Positions 34,981-48,979 of a stretch of 64,000 bases of DNA are shown here, piece after piece. Under the pieces are notes generated by a model that did not search any database, had not been told where the DNA came from, and worked only from the letters and a program-made list of their open reading frames with translations. The DNA comes from Acanthosoma haemorrhoidale (Eukaryota; Arthropoda; Insecta; Hemiptera; Acanthosomatidae). Positions within the stretch are counted from its first letter, which is position 1; each line of letters starts with the position of its first letter. Made by a program: the position numbers and the translations under genes. The stretch lies in contig OV884013.1 of the NCBI GenBank assembly GCA_930367205.1, forward strand, positions 91,885,333-91,949,332, given 5' to 3'.

Positions 34981-35519
34981 AGTATGGGACTTTGTTTTAA
35001 TGCTTTTAAATTACTTTTTTTTAATTAATCAATTAATGACGTTCATGTTTTTATGGCGATGACTTTATTTTTCATACCTTTCTTGCTATAAATTGCTTGA
35101 ATAGGGTGGAGTCAGGAACAAAAATAGACAAACTAGACACACAGATGTAAAAAATTTCTTCTGGTCTTGAGAAAACACCACCGAAACACAAAAAAATGGC
35201 CACTAGGCCCATAATGTTTTCCGCCGACAATATGTTTCCAGTCGAGGTCATGGCTATGGTAAGTGATCTGAGAACTGTACTGCTAGAATGGGATGACAAC
35301 ATATAGACAGCCATTATAGTTTGTGGAAAGAAATTACGTTCTAATTAGCTTTGGGAGCCCGCAATCACGTAGGGTTACCTCAACATCCCATCTACGGTCA
35401 CCAACCGAGACAGTTAGAACAGAGGCTAATAGTTATTCATGTTACTCATGAGTAACCGGAGTGGCGTTGGCCCGTCCAGTGCCCACATCATAATATTAAA
35501 TATATATTATATGAATAGG

Positions 35520-35565
35520 AGAGGCTCTACTTTCAAACAGGGCGAATTGTCTGTCTGTGTGTTCT
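35520..35565. repeat. GAGGCTCTACTTTCAAACAGG repeat start
   Basis: Matches 57258-57310 (GCTCTACTTTCAAACAGG, then a ...CTGTCT block) and, more weakly, about 15222 and 21597. A dispersed family of unknown type. Confidence 0.6.
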
Positions 35566-35959
35566 ACTACAAGCAAACAAGATCAAATCGATCTGAACTT
35601 TTCAATCCTTATTGCTTTTTATTATTTTTTTTTTCAAGCCAATAGGTTAGTGTAATAAATACTACACGAAACATCATAAACGAAAGGTGGGTGTTACAAA
35701 AAAACAACAACATGTGTATTTCATTTTTTTGAAAAGGCATATTTCACTGAGCATTCAATTACAGAGTAATTGTTCCACAATCATTTAATAAGGCTTTCGC
35801 CGTCAAAATTATAGCTAATTACTATCTATAGATCTATAGTAAGATATTGACTGTCTCTTTTAAATACTCTTTTCCTGCAAACTCATCAAAATTTCCCACT
35901 TATTTCGAATTCTTAGGTTCCAATTGAGGTAAAGTTCGAATTTCATCCAGATCAGGTTA

Positions 35960-36145
35960 CCTGTGACTTCAACAACTCATTTTTGGTCGCTTATAGCGTT
36001 GCGTTATGGAGCTCTGGTTTAAATCGACCTTGAGAGGGTTCAAACCGGATCGCTTAAAATTAAAAAAAATTTCATTTATTACTTCGTGTCTATTTATTAC
36101 GTACTGCTTTGTATGATTCTGAATTCTGACTCTGGGAACTATTTA
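35960..36145. repeat. Dispersed repeat pair with 47550-47835, copy 1
   Basis: Shares, in order, AACAACTCATTTTT, TTTAAATCGACCTTGAGAGG, CTATTTATTAC and ACTCTGGGAACTAT with the segment at 47550-47835 at moderate identity. It contains a B-box-like GGGTTCAAACC at 36037. Confidence 0.65.
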
Positions 36146-38275
36146 TAGGCCCATGAATATAACACAAACATAATTGTATACTAAAGGTAGCTACAATATA
36201 CAATAGATCGATGTTTATAGATGGCTATTAGCAATACAAGACCAGGGTCCTATTTCTCATTTCCATATTTTTCATGAGAAGGTAAATATATCAAATGCAT
36301 ATAACATGTTTCAAATCCTAACAATTCTTCTTCACATGGAAAAATAATAGTTTGTTCCCCCATTTAGTATCATAAATAAATTCAGTTTTTAAGTCAGACT
36401 GAAACCAGGAAACCTAGATCGTCTAATAATTATATCAGCAAACATTATGCGTGAAGGTAGTTTTAAAATCTAGATCTTACTTTTTTTAGGTTTCTTTTTT
36501 TGGACGTAGTAATATGAATCTTTAAGAAGTGAAAGGTCCTATTTAAAACTATTCGGAGGAGAACTGGTTGTTATTTTCATATAAGAACTGGTCACAGCAG
36601 ACCGCTTCTTATAAACGTTATATGAAGGAAGAAATTGTCTTCGGAAGGTAGAGGGCTATTGGAGCCGATACCTCCGGCCTTATCGATCGTGATAAAGAGA
36701 ACGCGAAAACATGAAAAGTTAGTACAGTGTAAAGTCGGAATACAATTAAGGTTTTCGATGATTTTATTAATTACTCCCACTACAACGATTTGATAGCTTT
36801 TATTATTGAATTAGTTTTATTAACATAACATCAAAATCAGTTCCTCTATCATGCCTCATTATTTGATACTGTACATGACAATTAGCCACAGTTACACCAA
36901 CAGCGGTTTTATATAAATATTGAAAAAAAAATTGTAATTAATCTGAGTTTGTATTTATATTTCACTAAACCTCCAACATATTATAAATATTCTTAAACAA
37001 TATGTTGCGATCTTTAATCAGATATCCTACAAAATAAATTACGAAAAACTAATTTTTGATTACTCAATAATTAACACATCATTAACAGATCATTTTTTAT
37101 AGGAATAATTTTTATTGAGCAATAAATGATAAAGAGAAGCCAACGCAAAAATTTTTATGTTTATGTTTACACGGAATGAGTTAAAGTTGCGAATACGATT
37201 TCGGGAACACTTCTAATGATTTTATGTAATAACATTTTTTTTTAATTACAAAGTAATTAATTGATTGATAACTTTCAAGTATGTTTAATGGAGTCGGTCG
37301 TCGTGTGACGAACTGGAATTTCGATATAAAATTTCATATTTATAAGTCGAATCTAGAGCCAGTCCACAATCGTTAGGACAGACAGAAAGACAGACAATCC
37401 TGTGAAGGATTTTGATTTGATAATTTCAGTGAGGAAAATTTGAGTTGGGATGTTGATGTCGGGTCATTCACTTTAATAAACTGACAATTAAATCTAATCT
37501 CTCAAAATCAACCCAGGCTGTTTCTACACGTGCCTGAAAGTATACTTCAACATCTTACCTCTAAGTATTCCCGCCAATGAACGTGACTTAGGACTACACT
37601 TTGACTCAAAACAGAAAACACACATACGCTTAAAGTGACCCAACTGTCCAATGGTAATACTGGTGGATATCAGACCGATCTTTGAATACGGAAATTCGAG
37701 ACATACATAATTAGAAAACATCACGAGATAAGACAGAAGTACCGGAAATTACTTAGCATACTACAAGGTCACCCCAACCGTACACACAGGATGCACACAG
37801 TCAAACTACCCTGATCGCAATCTCAAAACAAAATGACAATAATATAATAATAAAAATAAAAATGAACCTTTCCAAATATCACCGTTCGTTGTAGGTAGCA
37901 ATTCATAAAACAAAATCAAGTTTTTTATCACCCATTAACTTTAGAAATAAGTTGGAGTTATTTAGGCGTTAAACTAAAAATAGCAAACATACCGAACATA
38001 ATCTTCGTATTTAAAGCCCACTCGTCCAAAATGTACCAAACCGTTCCTTGAAAATTCAATTTATTCGTTCATCGTGTACACATCAGATTTTTGTCTGTCA
38101 AATTACGTCTACATCCTGAAATTCATATTCCTCTAATATTTTGATCATCATTATTAATACAAATTTAGTATAAAAAAATCTTATATATATTATTCTTTGT
38201 TTTATTAAAGACAAATACCCATGTATACTACCCCCCATAATGCTACCCCATGTAAATACCCATGATATTTGTATG
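36146..38275. other. Gene-free stretch
   Basis: Nothing recognised. Short open frames only, and AT-rich. Confidence 0.5.
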
Positions 38276-38280
38276 CACCC

Positions 38281-39147
38281 TGTAGCGACCGCTAACTACA
38301 TAAGCTAAATCACCCTATACCCTATTGTATATATATATATATTGTAAATTGGTTAAAATATGTTGTAAATTAATCTAAACAAATGTAAATAACATTACCA
38401 AACCATAAGTCATGCCAGTGTAAATATTGTAAACATTAAAAGACGCAGCTGCAAAAAACTAGTCAGAGGCCCTCTAAGGGAGAGGCAGGTGAGGCCCAGG
38501 CCTAGGGTGGTCCCAGGTCTAGAACAAGCAAGCGTCAACGCAACCCTGCGGTGTGATTGGTCAGAATAACACCCCAGATCATTGGCTACTGACAGCTATA
38601 AATAGGGCAACGTTTTGGCCTGTAAATCATTCTAACTACGGCTCCCTCTCTGACTGGTATCCTGCAGCTGGTCTAATATTTCAAGATTTGGCCTTCTCAT
38701 TTACAAAAACCTCTGGCTCTCTCTTCCTAACCTCGCTATGTTTTGGTTCGGCGTTGTCAGACCCCACACTTTTCTAGTGGGATTCTCTGCCTTTGTCTCA
38801 CTAAAACTAGCACTCCTTGGAAGAGATTTCTTCCTAGCAGATGACGGTCACCTGGGGCCCTACGGACTTTACCTAGTAGTGTCTCCCCCAGGGATCCAGA
38901 CTGCCTATCTCCGGTTCACACCTGTCTTTGGGAACCGGACGGTTTTTGCAGATACCGAGTGTGAATTCGTAGTCATTCCAAGACCACATAAACTACCTAC
39001 ATTACCTACCCTATACCTCTTCTCCTGAACATAGTGCACTATCAGATAGTAAGGCTCGTCATGAAGCAATTGTCCAGGTCATAGTCTAATCAACCCTCAC
39101 TTCACTAGGGCTAAGGTAACTAGGCATCCCCTCGTGACAACCCGGCA
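38281..39147 (-). repeat. Complete 3' LTR of the copia-like element
   Basis: 867 bp with TG...CA ends (TGTAGCGACC on the plus strand and CCCGGCA at the other end). Homologous over its length to the solo LTR at 32151-33019, with a (TA)n tract at 38330-38342 and several indels. Confidence 0.95.
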
Positions 39148-39473
39148 GTAGCAAATAATATCATATTGTTAATACTGTTCTCACCTTTTGGTGGTTTAGG
39201 AGGCCACCCACCTTTCTTTCACTTTATGCAACTTTTAATAATATGGCCCTCCTTTTATTAACATTAATAAAAAATGGATTTAGGTCTACCATTTTTAAAT
39301 TTAGTAACTGGAAATGTCTCTTGCTCACAAGCTAATTCATTATTATTGATAGCTTTTAATGTTTTCACATGAGAACACAATTGACTAGTCAAGTTTTCAA
39401 CAGTTCTCTCAGCTTCGATAGCTAGCTTTAAAAGCGAAATAGTCAGAAGGTAATGTGTCCATAATTTAACATA

Positions 39474-39830
39474 TTAATAGTATCTCAGGTAGGTGCTTAA
39501 CTTGATTTCCTTCAGGTTTAAATTGTTCCATATTTTTTTCAATTCGGATAAGTGGTTTATCATGTCATCTTTATGATCGAACTTATTAGTGAAGAACTGC
39601 ATGTAAATATAAAAAGTTTTGCCTTCTGTGAAACCATCATACAAATGATGGAGTTCTAACTGCATGTCCCTTGAAGTGTTAAACCTCATTACTTTTGTCA
39701 ATGTTTCTTCAGACATGTTGGAAGAAAGAATTAATAAGGCTTTTGTATTGGCTGTTTTAAACATTTCACACATATTATTGTGGTCTCCTACCTCCTGTTC
39801 AGATGCTCCATCACCAGTCATGTAGGACAT
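39474..39830 (-). pseudogene. Copia-type gag fragment
   Basis: The longest intact piece (118 codons) contains CEMFKTANTKALLILSSNMS, MRFNTSRDMQLELHHLYDG and HLSELKKIWNNLNLKEIKLS. These match the Gag polypeptide of Ty1/copia-type elements in order (the ...TA..MW..L...Y region, then L...L..L.). After the stop, weaker gag homology continues (DTLPSDYFAFKASY, pattern LP..Y..F, near 39440). Gag forms the particle in which the element copies its RNA. This copy has no start context or pol. Confidence 0.75.
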
Positions 39831-39889
39831 GTTAAATTACCACTCACAAGTTCCTGTCCTCCTAGTAAACTCCATAACATAATTAAGAT

Positions 39890-40294
39890 CTTCGTCTCGC
39901 TAAAACTATCACCTCCTTGGGAGAGATCTATCCCTCGCGGACAACGGTTATCGTGGCCCTACAAACTTTACCTAGTAGTGTCTCCCACGGCAATTCAGTC
40001 TGGCTCTCTCCGGTTCTCACTCGCCTTTGGGATCCGGACGGTTTTCGCCTACCCTTAGATACCGAGTATGAATTCGTGGTCATTCCAAGACCACATAAAC
40101 TTCCTACAATACCTACCCTATACCTCTTCTCTTGAACATAGTGTACTGTCGGGGCACATACCTATCAAATATGGAGTCAGATAGTACAGCAGTAAGACCC
40201 GTCATGAAGCAATTGTCCAGGTCATTGCCTAATCACCTCTCACTTCATTACTAGGGCTAGGTTAACTAGGCACCCCCCTCGTGACGAACCAACA
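39890..40294 (-). repeat. Truncated 5' LTR of the copia-like element
   Basis: Matches the first 405 nt of the LTR. Homology stops abruptly at the GCGAGACGAAG block, beyond which unrelated gag-leader sequence starts. TGTTGG start on the minus strand. Confidence 0.92.
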
Positions 40295-40299
40295 CACCC

Positions 40300-43200
40300 T
40301 TTTTAGTATTAACGGTTACGATTAAAAAGTAACAGAAAACCTAAAATGTGGGGTTATAAGCGGCGGTTTACAACTCCAACCGTACTAGTCGTAAATGTAG
40401 AACTCCCGCAGGAATGCTTTCGCTTTCATACTAATAGCATACATAAATTCAGTCCTTGATCGCAAATTCGTCTGATATAACGTTCACATCGGCTCATAAT
40501 GTCATAATATAACTTTAATTGTTTTTTGTTTTTTTTATAATAATATTTTTTTACGCAACGTGGTAGCTTTAGCTGTATTGGACCACCTTTGGACTACCAT
40601 GGAGCTAGATTACATCCCAGCGATACAACAAATGAAAGCGGTAGTGAGTTTTTATGATAAAAAGTCCACTGTTATTACTATGTTTGCTCGTTTTTATTAA
40701 CATTATTAAGGCTTAGTGACAAAAAAAAAAAAAAAAAATGCATGAATAATCAAGAAATAACTACGCTTCACAAATGAGAAATCTCAGTGGTTGTTTCTGG
40801 CAAGAAAATGGTTGAAACCATAATAGCCACCACCATAATAACACACACCACATAAACACCATAATAATAAAAAATACCCATAGTAAAAAATATTTTTGTA
40901 TTAAAAATAATCTTTATAATGTGTCTTAACTAGCTGATTGAAGAATCAATGGCCTTGATATATTTTTGTTATTATTGAGCCAAATATTTTTTTTACCGGG
41001 TAAAATTTGTTTACGAATATGGTGAACTAACTATTATTTTTTTAAATCTTCTTACACCTTGAATCTATATACATTAATAAACAGAAAATAAATGATACAG
41101 AAAACGATGAAACGATTTAGTGAGACTCTTTGACTTCGCATGCATTTCTAAATAAGCATTTATTAGTTATTAGCTGAGTGTGTGATAAACTCCTCGGTAC
41201 TTTTGACCTGAGCCCTTTTATCTGTTAAGCCGAATCATTTAATGCGAAATCATTATAAAATAAAATTGTAAATAGATAAATATTAGTCGATTATAATATA
41301 ATAAAAAACTTTAAATCGATACGAACTACATCTAATTGTTGGCTTGGGGAATAAATAAATTTGAACTTCTTTTCACGTTACTGTTTTTTACATCGCCAAT
41401 GGGTGAAAAAACATTTCATTAATTCATATAAAGCCTGTGACTTGAGAGTTATCAAACATTACTGACACGGCACACATACTGTTACTATATCTGAGCCGTG
41501 AACGAATGGACTATCGAATATATTTACATTAAATTAAAAAAATTGGTTTGCATTCGTGTTGGCTATGTCACCCTGATTGTTTGACGGAAGAGGACCAAAT
41601 TCGGGACAGTGGTTAGTTACCAATAATAGGAGCTAACGATATTCAAATTATTTTTAAAAAATCAAAAAGTAGTTTTTGTTAAGAGACACGAATTTTCTCA
41701 ATTTTACTGCGTTCTTACGTCTATTGCCTTCTACTTTTTGTTCCAAAGAGGATGAGACCCCATATTTTTTCCCTCTTACATTAACATGTAACACGGTTAC
41801 TGTTTATGGGATATTTTAACCTGGTCTTCTCTTCAAAAGTTAGGATTAAAATGTCTTGACAGCTATAACCGTTGCAAATGAAGTGTACACCATTGAAACG
41901 CTTGCTGTATTTTCCTCTTAAAGATGATATTCAAAAGAACAACACAGCTTTATCCTGTGATGAGTTCCAACCATAAGCAGCAACTACAAATTTCTAACGG
42001 TCACAGCAGACTTAGAACACAAAGAGAAACAGGCATGCGGACGAAAAAGTTTTTCCCGCTAAAAGATAATAAATGAGCCACCCTCCGGGCTTGACAAAAA
42101 TAAATGATCCACTTTTTTTTTTTTCAATCTATACTTTCGAAAACCCTTGCTTGGGAAGTAATTGAAATAATGAGTTAAAATTTTTTCACACACTCTTATA
42201 TAAGGCGGAGATTTCAGGTCAAATTACCAGAAACCACCGAATTCCAATTCACAGAGAAATATCAGAAAACAGATCAACTGACTGACCTGGATTCGTTTGT
42301 TTTGGTGTTTCCACTATTTCACATTATAAACCATTTTATTCTCCCGTATAAGATAGAATGTGAAACCTCGGTGGAGGTTTATCAACCGAAAATACAACCT
42401 ACATAATGTTATTACGGGAAGCAATCCTCGCTATACAAGGGCAAGCATAAAGCATTTCCGCTCCAGGCTACATATTTAACTATTTTTATTGTTTTTTAAA
42501 AGAGTTAAATGTTTCGTTCATTGAAGTGCACTTCAATGTACCATCTTCAATGGCATATATAATTATTATCAGTTTCCTAATACAGTAATTTGATATCTGA
42601 TAGTAATAACCCTGGCCCAATGAACTAATTGCATACAGGAAAACACATTCATGGATCAAAAGTCTTATGATCTCGTGATATCAACTAACAAAGATCATCG
42701 AAGCAATTTCGACAAGCCAATATAACAAACACGTTAACTCATCGTTAGTTTGTTTCACATGGGTTCATTGGTTCATTTGAATTAGTAATTTTTTAGAGCC
42801 ATGTTTCACATATTTTTTTCGGAAAATACTACGTGAAAATCTTTTGAGTTCTTATAGAAAATAATATGTGCCGACTTAGAAATAATTAATTACAATTATT
42901 AGATTTGAAATATAATACATCTGGTGTAACTTTCAATCATTTTTAGCAAAAGAGTCAACTGATGGGTCGATTTAGATTTGAATCAGGAACCTTTTGATCT
43001 ATCCCAGTCGTTAACTCACCAAAGGCAAAGATAAACACATTCGGTGATAAACCGGCGATAAACTAGGAAGTGCCCGTAGGCATCTAAAACGTCCCCTGGC
43101 TAGTGAAACTTGCTAAATGTAGAACCGGGAAGTTATCTAAGCCCTGTGCCACATAAACCTAGTAACACTTAATGTCTCTCTTCATTCTAAGAAACCTGAT

Positions 43201-46200
43201 CACAACATTTAATGATACAGTTTTAAGGTGTTTCTGAGCCATATTATTAACCTTAATAAAAATCTTTCCTATAGCCTGTTGGAAAGGCTTTTCCTGTGTG
43301 AGTAAAATTAATTACTTATTAATAACAAAATATAAACATTGAATCTTCCAACGATATGTAATCAACTCAAAATATAATGTTGAATAATATGTCGCAATTG
43401 TTTCCATAAAAAATATTTTATAGTTTAAACCATCATCGCCAATACGACAATAGCTAATTAATAGTAACAAATAAATTTAATTGCACTTTGGGGTTTTTCA
43501 TCAAGCTTTACTCTCTCTAAAATATTCTTTTGTTGACAATATATCATTTAAAAGTCCACATTTTGTCTGACCTGGCATCATCAGGGCTGTTCCTAACTTA
43601 AATTCGCAAATAAAATCTGTGTATAATTTGTACATGATGTTCTTGAGTGTGGGACATTCAGTCCTTCGGTTTGTTCGATATTATTTCCTAGGTATACAAA
43701 TAGACGCGTGGTGAAAAAAAACCAAATTGCAAATATATGTATATATATACACGTTAAATGTTAAAAAGTATCGATAAATGTGAAAATAATATTATATAAA
43801 TTTAAAGTGTAAAATAATTTAAGTAGGTAAAACATAAATCAACAGTTACAGTCAAGATTCGAAGTTTTGAATGTGGAAATTTTATAGAATGTTTAGCATC
43901 AATTTTGTTTTTTATGTTTTTTATTTAAGCTATCTTTAATTTTATTACTCCTTCAGATGAGAAAATTGAATTTTCCCTGTTCCTAGCAATCTAAAGAGTT
44001 CTAATCTTAATATTTCTCATTAATAACATTTGCAAAAATAATCTATAATAATTATCTGTATAATGCTTCAATTAATTAGAAACAATTATTTACACTTAAA
44101 GATAATAAAGATGACCAATAATATTGATATGGCCATGTATTTCCTCAAGGTTATTGATCTTCAGCTTTTTTCATGAGGTTTCTTTCCATACAAGGAAGGT
44201 CATTCTTTCCATATTCAGTCAGGATTTGAAAATTACATGTTGTACCAAGCCAAAGTAATGTGTAAAAAGCTAAGCTTTCTATCTAAGTATTTTCCTATCT
44301 ATTAACTACCTATAAAGCAATGTTTTCACTAACATGATATTGTATAAAGATATTACCGCTATATTGTTTGCATAACATTTAATACTTTATACATACATAA
44401 AAGCTAATACAAAATTTATCTGTCAAAAAAAGTCAAATAGTTAAAAAATGAAAAAAATATCTCCATTGCTCCAAACTTGTTCCAATAGTTTGCATCAGGC
44501 AACATATTATTACATCTACCGTCTTACAATATCTTTCGTTTTGAAATTTTGTAAAGACAGAAATAGCTTTGAAAGAATTACTTGCTTCCAATATTAATTT
44601 TTTTATTAGATCATATAACGTATTTTACTTCATTCAAGTCTCCAATTAATTTCACTGTTCACTTTTTAAATTGTAAATGCTTGCCTGCTACCTGACAAAT
44701 CAAGAAACATATATACATTATGTTTGTTAACTGTCAATAAAATTTAGAATATAATATAATAGCATATAAAAAAAATAATCTGGGACTAAGTCCCCTATGA
44801 ATAATACTAATGTTCAGATGACAAATAAAAAGAATTTTTACTCATAATTTTAATATTTTTGATTGTTTTTGTATCTAACAGCAACCAAATTAAATTTCAA
44901 TTTCTTAAATTCCCCCCAAAAAATCTCGATCATTGAAAATCATTTCAAAACAATGAATGTAGCTAAAAAAACAAAACAACGAAGTCCACTCATAATATTT
45001 ATTATCGTTTTATTTTCCCTATTTAACCACAGAAGAAAGTTAAAATTTAAAAGTGGCTCCCTGAGCAGTGAGTTGAGAAAGATAAAAAGTTAATGAAAGG
45101 AGACCGATTTGTTTCTAGTTACGATATTTTCTGTTATTGCAACATATTGAGCAATTTTTAGGTTTGACAATCAAATTATGAAGCTGGTGAATAGATAAAA
45201 TCAAAACAGGACTAAACTAAAAACGAAACCAGCTATAGACAAGACCAGAGAGCTGGCTGGCGTGATGTAAAAGATCTGGTTTAGTAGAGGCCGCAGACAG
45301 CTGTGTATCACGTAATATAGGTGCCTCTGAGCTAACGAACCCTTTCAGGGTTAGCGCCCGTTCACACAGGATGTTACTGTTCTTGTGCAACCTTATCGCC
45401 TAGTACGGAGGGAGGGGCTGTACTTTGGAGCATGCTCTTCTACCGCAGCTGTCGTAAACAACGTACGATCGATCCGTCCTCAACAAAAATTCGTAATATT
45501 CGTCCTGAACCAAAACGAATTGGAATTTTAAGGCTTTAGCTCCCATCTGAACTAATTATATCCTGTGCCGAGCCGGGACATCTATATTCAATTACCATTA
45601 CCCTCCTAGAAAGTGTGCATGTATTGACTAATACACTAAGGAGGGCTTAGGGGTTGAGTTATTACGCCCTTGTTACTGTTTTTTGGAAACAGGCTCATTT
45701 GCTAAGAACACTTCACTTGTATGAACAATGTTAGTTGATTTAAAGAATGTCACGAGGCCACCTCTCCTTTAGGCATCGTTCCAGGTTACCTGGGATGAGC
45801 TGGGTGAGTATAGAAATTCACACAGGGATTGTGATGGCCAGGGTGGAGGGAATGGAAGTTCGGGTAGTATGGCGGGAGGTGGCTTGTTAAGATAAGACTG
45901 AAGGAAACGATTGTTGATATAGAAGGGATCTTTCGTATCATTCGTGATTGCAGGGACTTGGTAAGAATATTCGAGGAGTTGGCTCTATTCCCAACTTCTG
46001 GTATGTAGGACAAGGAAATTTATAGTATGGTCGTATAATTCCTTGAGTTTTTTAGCGATTTTTTTCATTATAAAACTGACACACATTTGTATTATTATTA
46101 TTATAAAAGCTAGCTACAATTTACTTTTAATATAATGAAACTAAGATATTGAGGCCACTTACAAAACTAGATCGATGGAGCGGTTACCCATTATTTTTTC

Positions 46201-46639
46201 ACTGACTCATTTGTGAGGTGAAAGGACCCGTTTGGTCCCAAAGTCAAGGAAGCTTTCGCGAGGTTAACCTTTCCGAACGTATTTAGAGCTAATTCTGTGT
46301 AATTCGCCATAACTTTATTGCCCTATTGAGTTGTACATTGGGCTGCGGTAAGTGATTTTCTGGTCCTTCAAACGTGATCTTGGAATTGCCAATCATTACA
46401 TATAAATGTTTCCTGATTCCTTGTCTTTGGTCGTAAATAGCATGAGTGACACCGTTAGTTGCTTAAATGAAGGAAAAAAATCTTAATAATAATAATCAGA
46501 CATAATTAGGAGTGACCTCGATTATTTTTTTAATTTATGTTAAAAATTAATTGTTCTATTTATTTATTGAATAAAATGTTGGTAATCATCTTCATGGCCT
46601 TTTTTCTCCAGGTGGGTGTCACAAAGGGTCCTGATATGT
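40300..46639. other. Gene-free stretch of 6.3 kb
   Basis: No gene recognised. It holds an 18-A run at 40721-40738, a CCATAATA-rich low-complexity patch at 40820-40875, and a possible tRNA-like sequence on the minus strand near 42960-43025 (GATTCAAATC B-box-like). A minus-strand open frame at 45786-46013 has no signature. Confidence 0.5.
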
Positions 46640-46870
46640 TGGGAATATCGACTTATCTCTATCGACTTCTTACCGCAGACACCCTGGTTCAATCCCCGGG
46701 TCTCTTAAGGATTTTTTCATTGGTGAATGGGTCTGGTAGTTGTTGATTCAGCCTCGGGAGGATAAATGAGGAGCTATGTGAATAAAGTGTAGCGAACCCG
46801 ATTAATGCGACAGAATTTGAATGTTGAGAGATTTGTGCCTAGTGCTTATCACGCTGGTACCTTAGCGCCA
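46640..46870 (+). repeat. tRNA-like short interspersed repeat, copy 2
   Basis: B-box-like GGTTCAATCCC at 46685-46695, then a body similar to 22990-23250. The sequence before the B-box lacks a good A-box. Confidence 0.5.
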
Positions 46871-48951
46871 CCTACTAACTATGGCGTCCACCTCCGGTCG
46901 GGTCTTCTTTTCGGGCCAAGGTTTTGTTTTATTTTTTTGAAATCCTTCCACCTTAAGTGACGTAATTTAGTATGTTGTGAAGAGTCCATAGAACATTTCA
47001 GATTGACTAATGCATGCGATCTCAGAAACAGTCCACGCACCCATAGTTGCTTTTGTCGTAACTGAGGCATTTTTCAGTACCAAGACATTATAACTTGATG
47101 AAGCTGGTATTCTGCAATATCTACGAATCCTAATGTAGAACAATGGCCATTTCAAGACATTGCGGAATTGTCTCGTTGTTTACTCCACTTCAGGCCCACA
47201 TTAGACATCGCTGCAAGTCCTGACAATAGTTGTCTGTAATAGTCACAGACTCCCACGCAATGATAGTTGAACTGTGCAGGCTATCTTATGAAGTAATTGA
47301 CTCGGTCAAAACTCATTAGCAGATAGTTCATAGTCATTTGACAGGCATTATTATCTTAAATTGTAAATGACTAAATAAACATCTCTTAGAAAAAATAAAT
47401 TTAAAAAATATACATTTCACAAATGCATTTAATACATAGTGAGACCATCTCTGTCCCATTTGAATACTTTTAAGTCTTCAAACTCAACAGACATTCTTAA
47501 AATTTGCACCGTTGAATGCTTAGGGTTAAATTCAGTTGAAGCCCATGATCTGTGACAATAACAACTCATTTTTTGTCACTTTTATTGTGTGTGTAAAAAA
47601 TTTTTGGTTTTAATCGACCTTAAGAGGGTCAAAAAACGGTGAAACTCATAAAATAGATTTTTTCCTGCGTGGAAACACATTCGAAACATTTTACTGGAAA
47701 ATCAGATCAATTCTGTACATGAGTCACGTCATTTATTTCGTTTATAAAAAGTTTCTTTTATTCATTTTCGAAGTTCTTTTTTTTTAATCTATTTATTACT
47801 TACTTTGAATGACACTAAATTAATGACTGGGGACTATTGTACACTCGTGATCTAACAAAAAACACGATCGCAGGCGTATACCTCTTTAAAAACAATTACA
47901 TACTTCGCTAAGGAACATTTTTATTATATTTATTTATTTTTCTGTTATTATCAACTGTCGAAAAAAAAAATTTAATTAGAGTTAACGCTGATGATATTTC
48001 CCCGGTAAGCATCACTCTAGTTAGGTCGTCGATGTGGATTCGTGACCCGTATTGTCAGATAGCAAGTGTAAATATCTCTAAGGCTTCCTTGATTTATAAA
48101 AACTCCAATTACAGCAGTGTTTTCTTTTTAAATTCAATCTTGCTTCTTCCGCCACACTATAATAAACATTAACTGCTTATGTCGGAACTAATATAGGTTT
48201 ATGTCTAAGATGGTATTATATATTACGGTAAGTATTGTAATATTTGTAGCTATGGAGGCTTCGTTTCACTCCCTTGAGTACGAGGCGGTTTACTTGGGAA
48301 AAACCGTGTATTGCACGCTGAAATTGTCACCTGTAATTGAGCTTCAAGACCGTCGGAAGGTGTTTTGTAAATTATAAAAAATTCTCAGAATACGAAATAG
48401 AACTACCTTTCGAACCGTTTATACAAGGATGGCTGTAATAGTTGGAGTGGCGGTGAAATCTGGACGAATTCGCCCCGATAATTATGTTCCTAAAGGACGT
48501 GGTGAAACTTTCCAGCGATGACTGCCGATTACTCGAGGTAATGATGATTCGCTGGATATCGCTTCTGTTTTTGGGCCGGGTATATATTAACTATAAACGA
48601 CGTTTCATTGTATTCGGCCGCTCTGTGTTGAAACATCGGGTTTCCGGTAGCTGAAGATGTCAGATGGGTTCCAACTTCCATTTCGTCCAGTGTATTATGT
48701 AAATGACCATCTCCATTCCATGGCATTATGACATAGCACGAAATTCTACTTTCAAACAAGTAGAGGGGGGATCCTTTCGTTTGCACGTGGTTTCAACGAT
48801 CACGGTCGTGAAAATGATGCAATTGTTAAGACAGATACCTTTACAATGTTCCACAAAATTCGAAATATTTCGATTAGGTTTTGGTTGCAAGGCAATAGCG
48901 GGAAGTATGGAAATCAAATAAAACTGAAAAATAATTAAAATGTTAATGACA
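46871..48951. other. Gene-free stretch
   Basis: Contains the second copy of a dispersed repeat (47550-47835). A slightly GC-richer patch at 48390-48800 is open on the minus strand (MPWNGDGHLHNTLDEMEVGT within it), but I know no similar protein and see no gene structure. Confidence 0.45.
47550..47835. repeat. Dispersed repeat pair with 35960-36145, copy 2
   Basis: Has TGTGACAATAACAACTCATT, TTTTAATCGACCTTAAGAGG and GACTGGGGACTAT in the order seen at 35960-36145, with a longer centre. Confidence 0.65.
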
Positions 48952-48979
48952 TTTTTTTTTTTTTTTTTTTTTTTTTTTT
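48952..48979. repeat. Homopolymer of 28 T
   Basis: An uninterrupted T run, the longest in the window. It could be the poly(A) tail of a retroposed sequence on the minus strand, but no source sequence was recognised next to it. Confidence 0.9.

Larger units (their letters stand above)
38276..40299 (-). mobile_element. Gag-only, internally deleted copia-like LTR retrotransposon
   Basis: The target duplication CACCC is present on both sides (38276-38280 and 40295-40299). Reading on the minus strand: a truncated 5' LTR (40294 to 39890, the first 405 nt only), directly joined to gag sequence (39831 down to about 39150), then a complete 3' LTR (39147 to 38281, 867 bp). The rest of the 5' LTR, the primer-binding site and all of pol are missing. 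The exact outer duplication shows that the deletions happened within one inserted element, or that it inserted already shortened. It cannot move by itself. Confidence 0.93.

Noticed and set aside
39148..40135. Plus-strand open frames over the LTRs (for example 38738-39028 and 39780-40058)
   Set aside because: They are LTR sequence read antisense to the element and recur in each LTR copy. They are not genes.
40820..40875. Possible CRISPR-like or satellite array of CCATAATA words
   Set aside because: Units are irregular and only a few, so this is simple low-complexity sequence.
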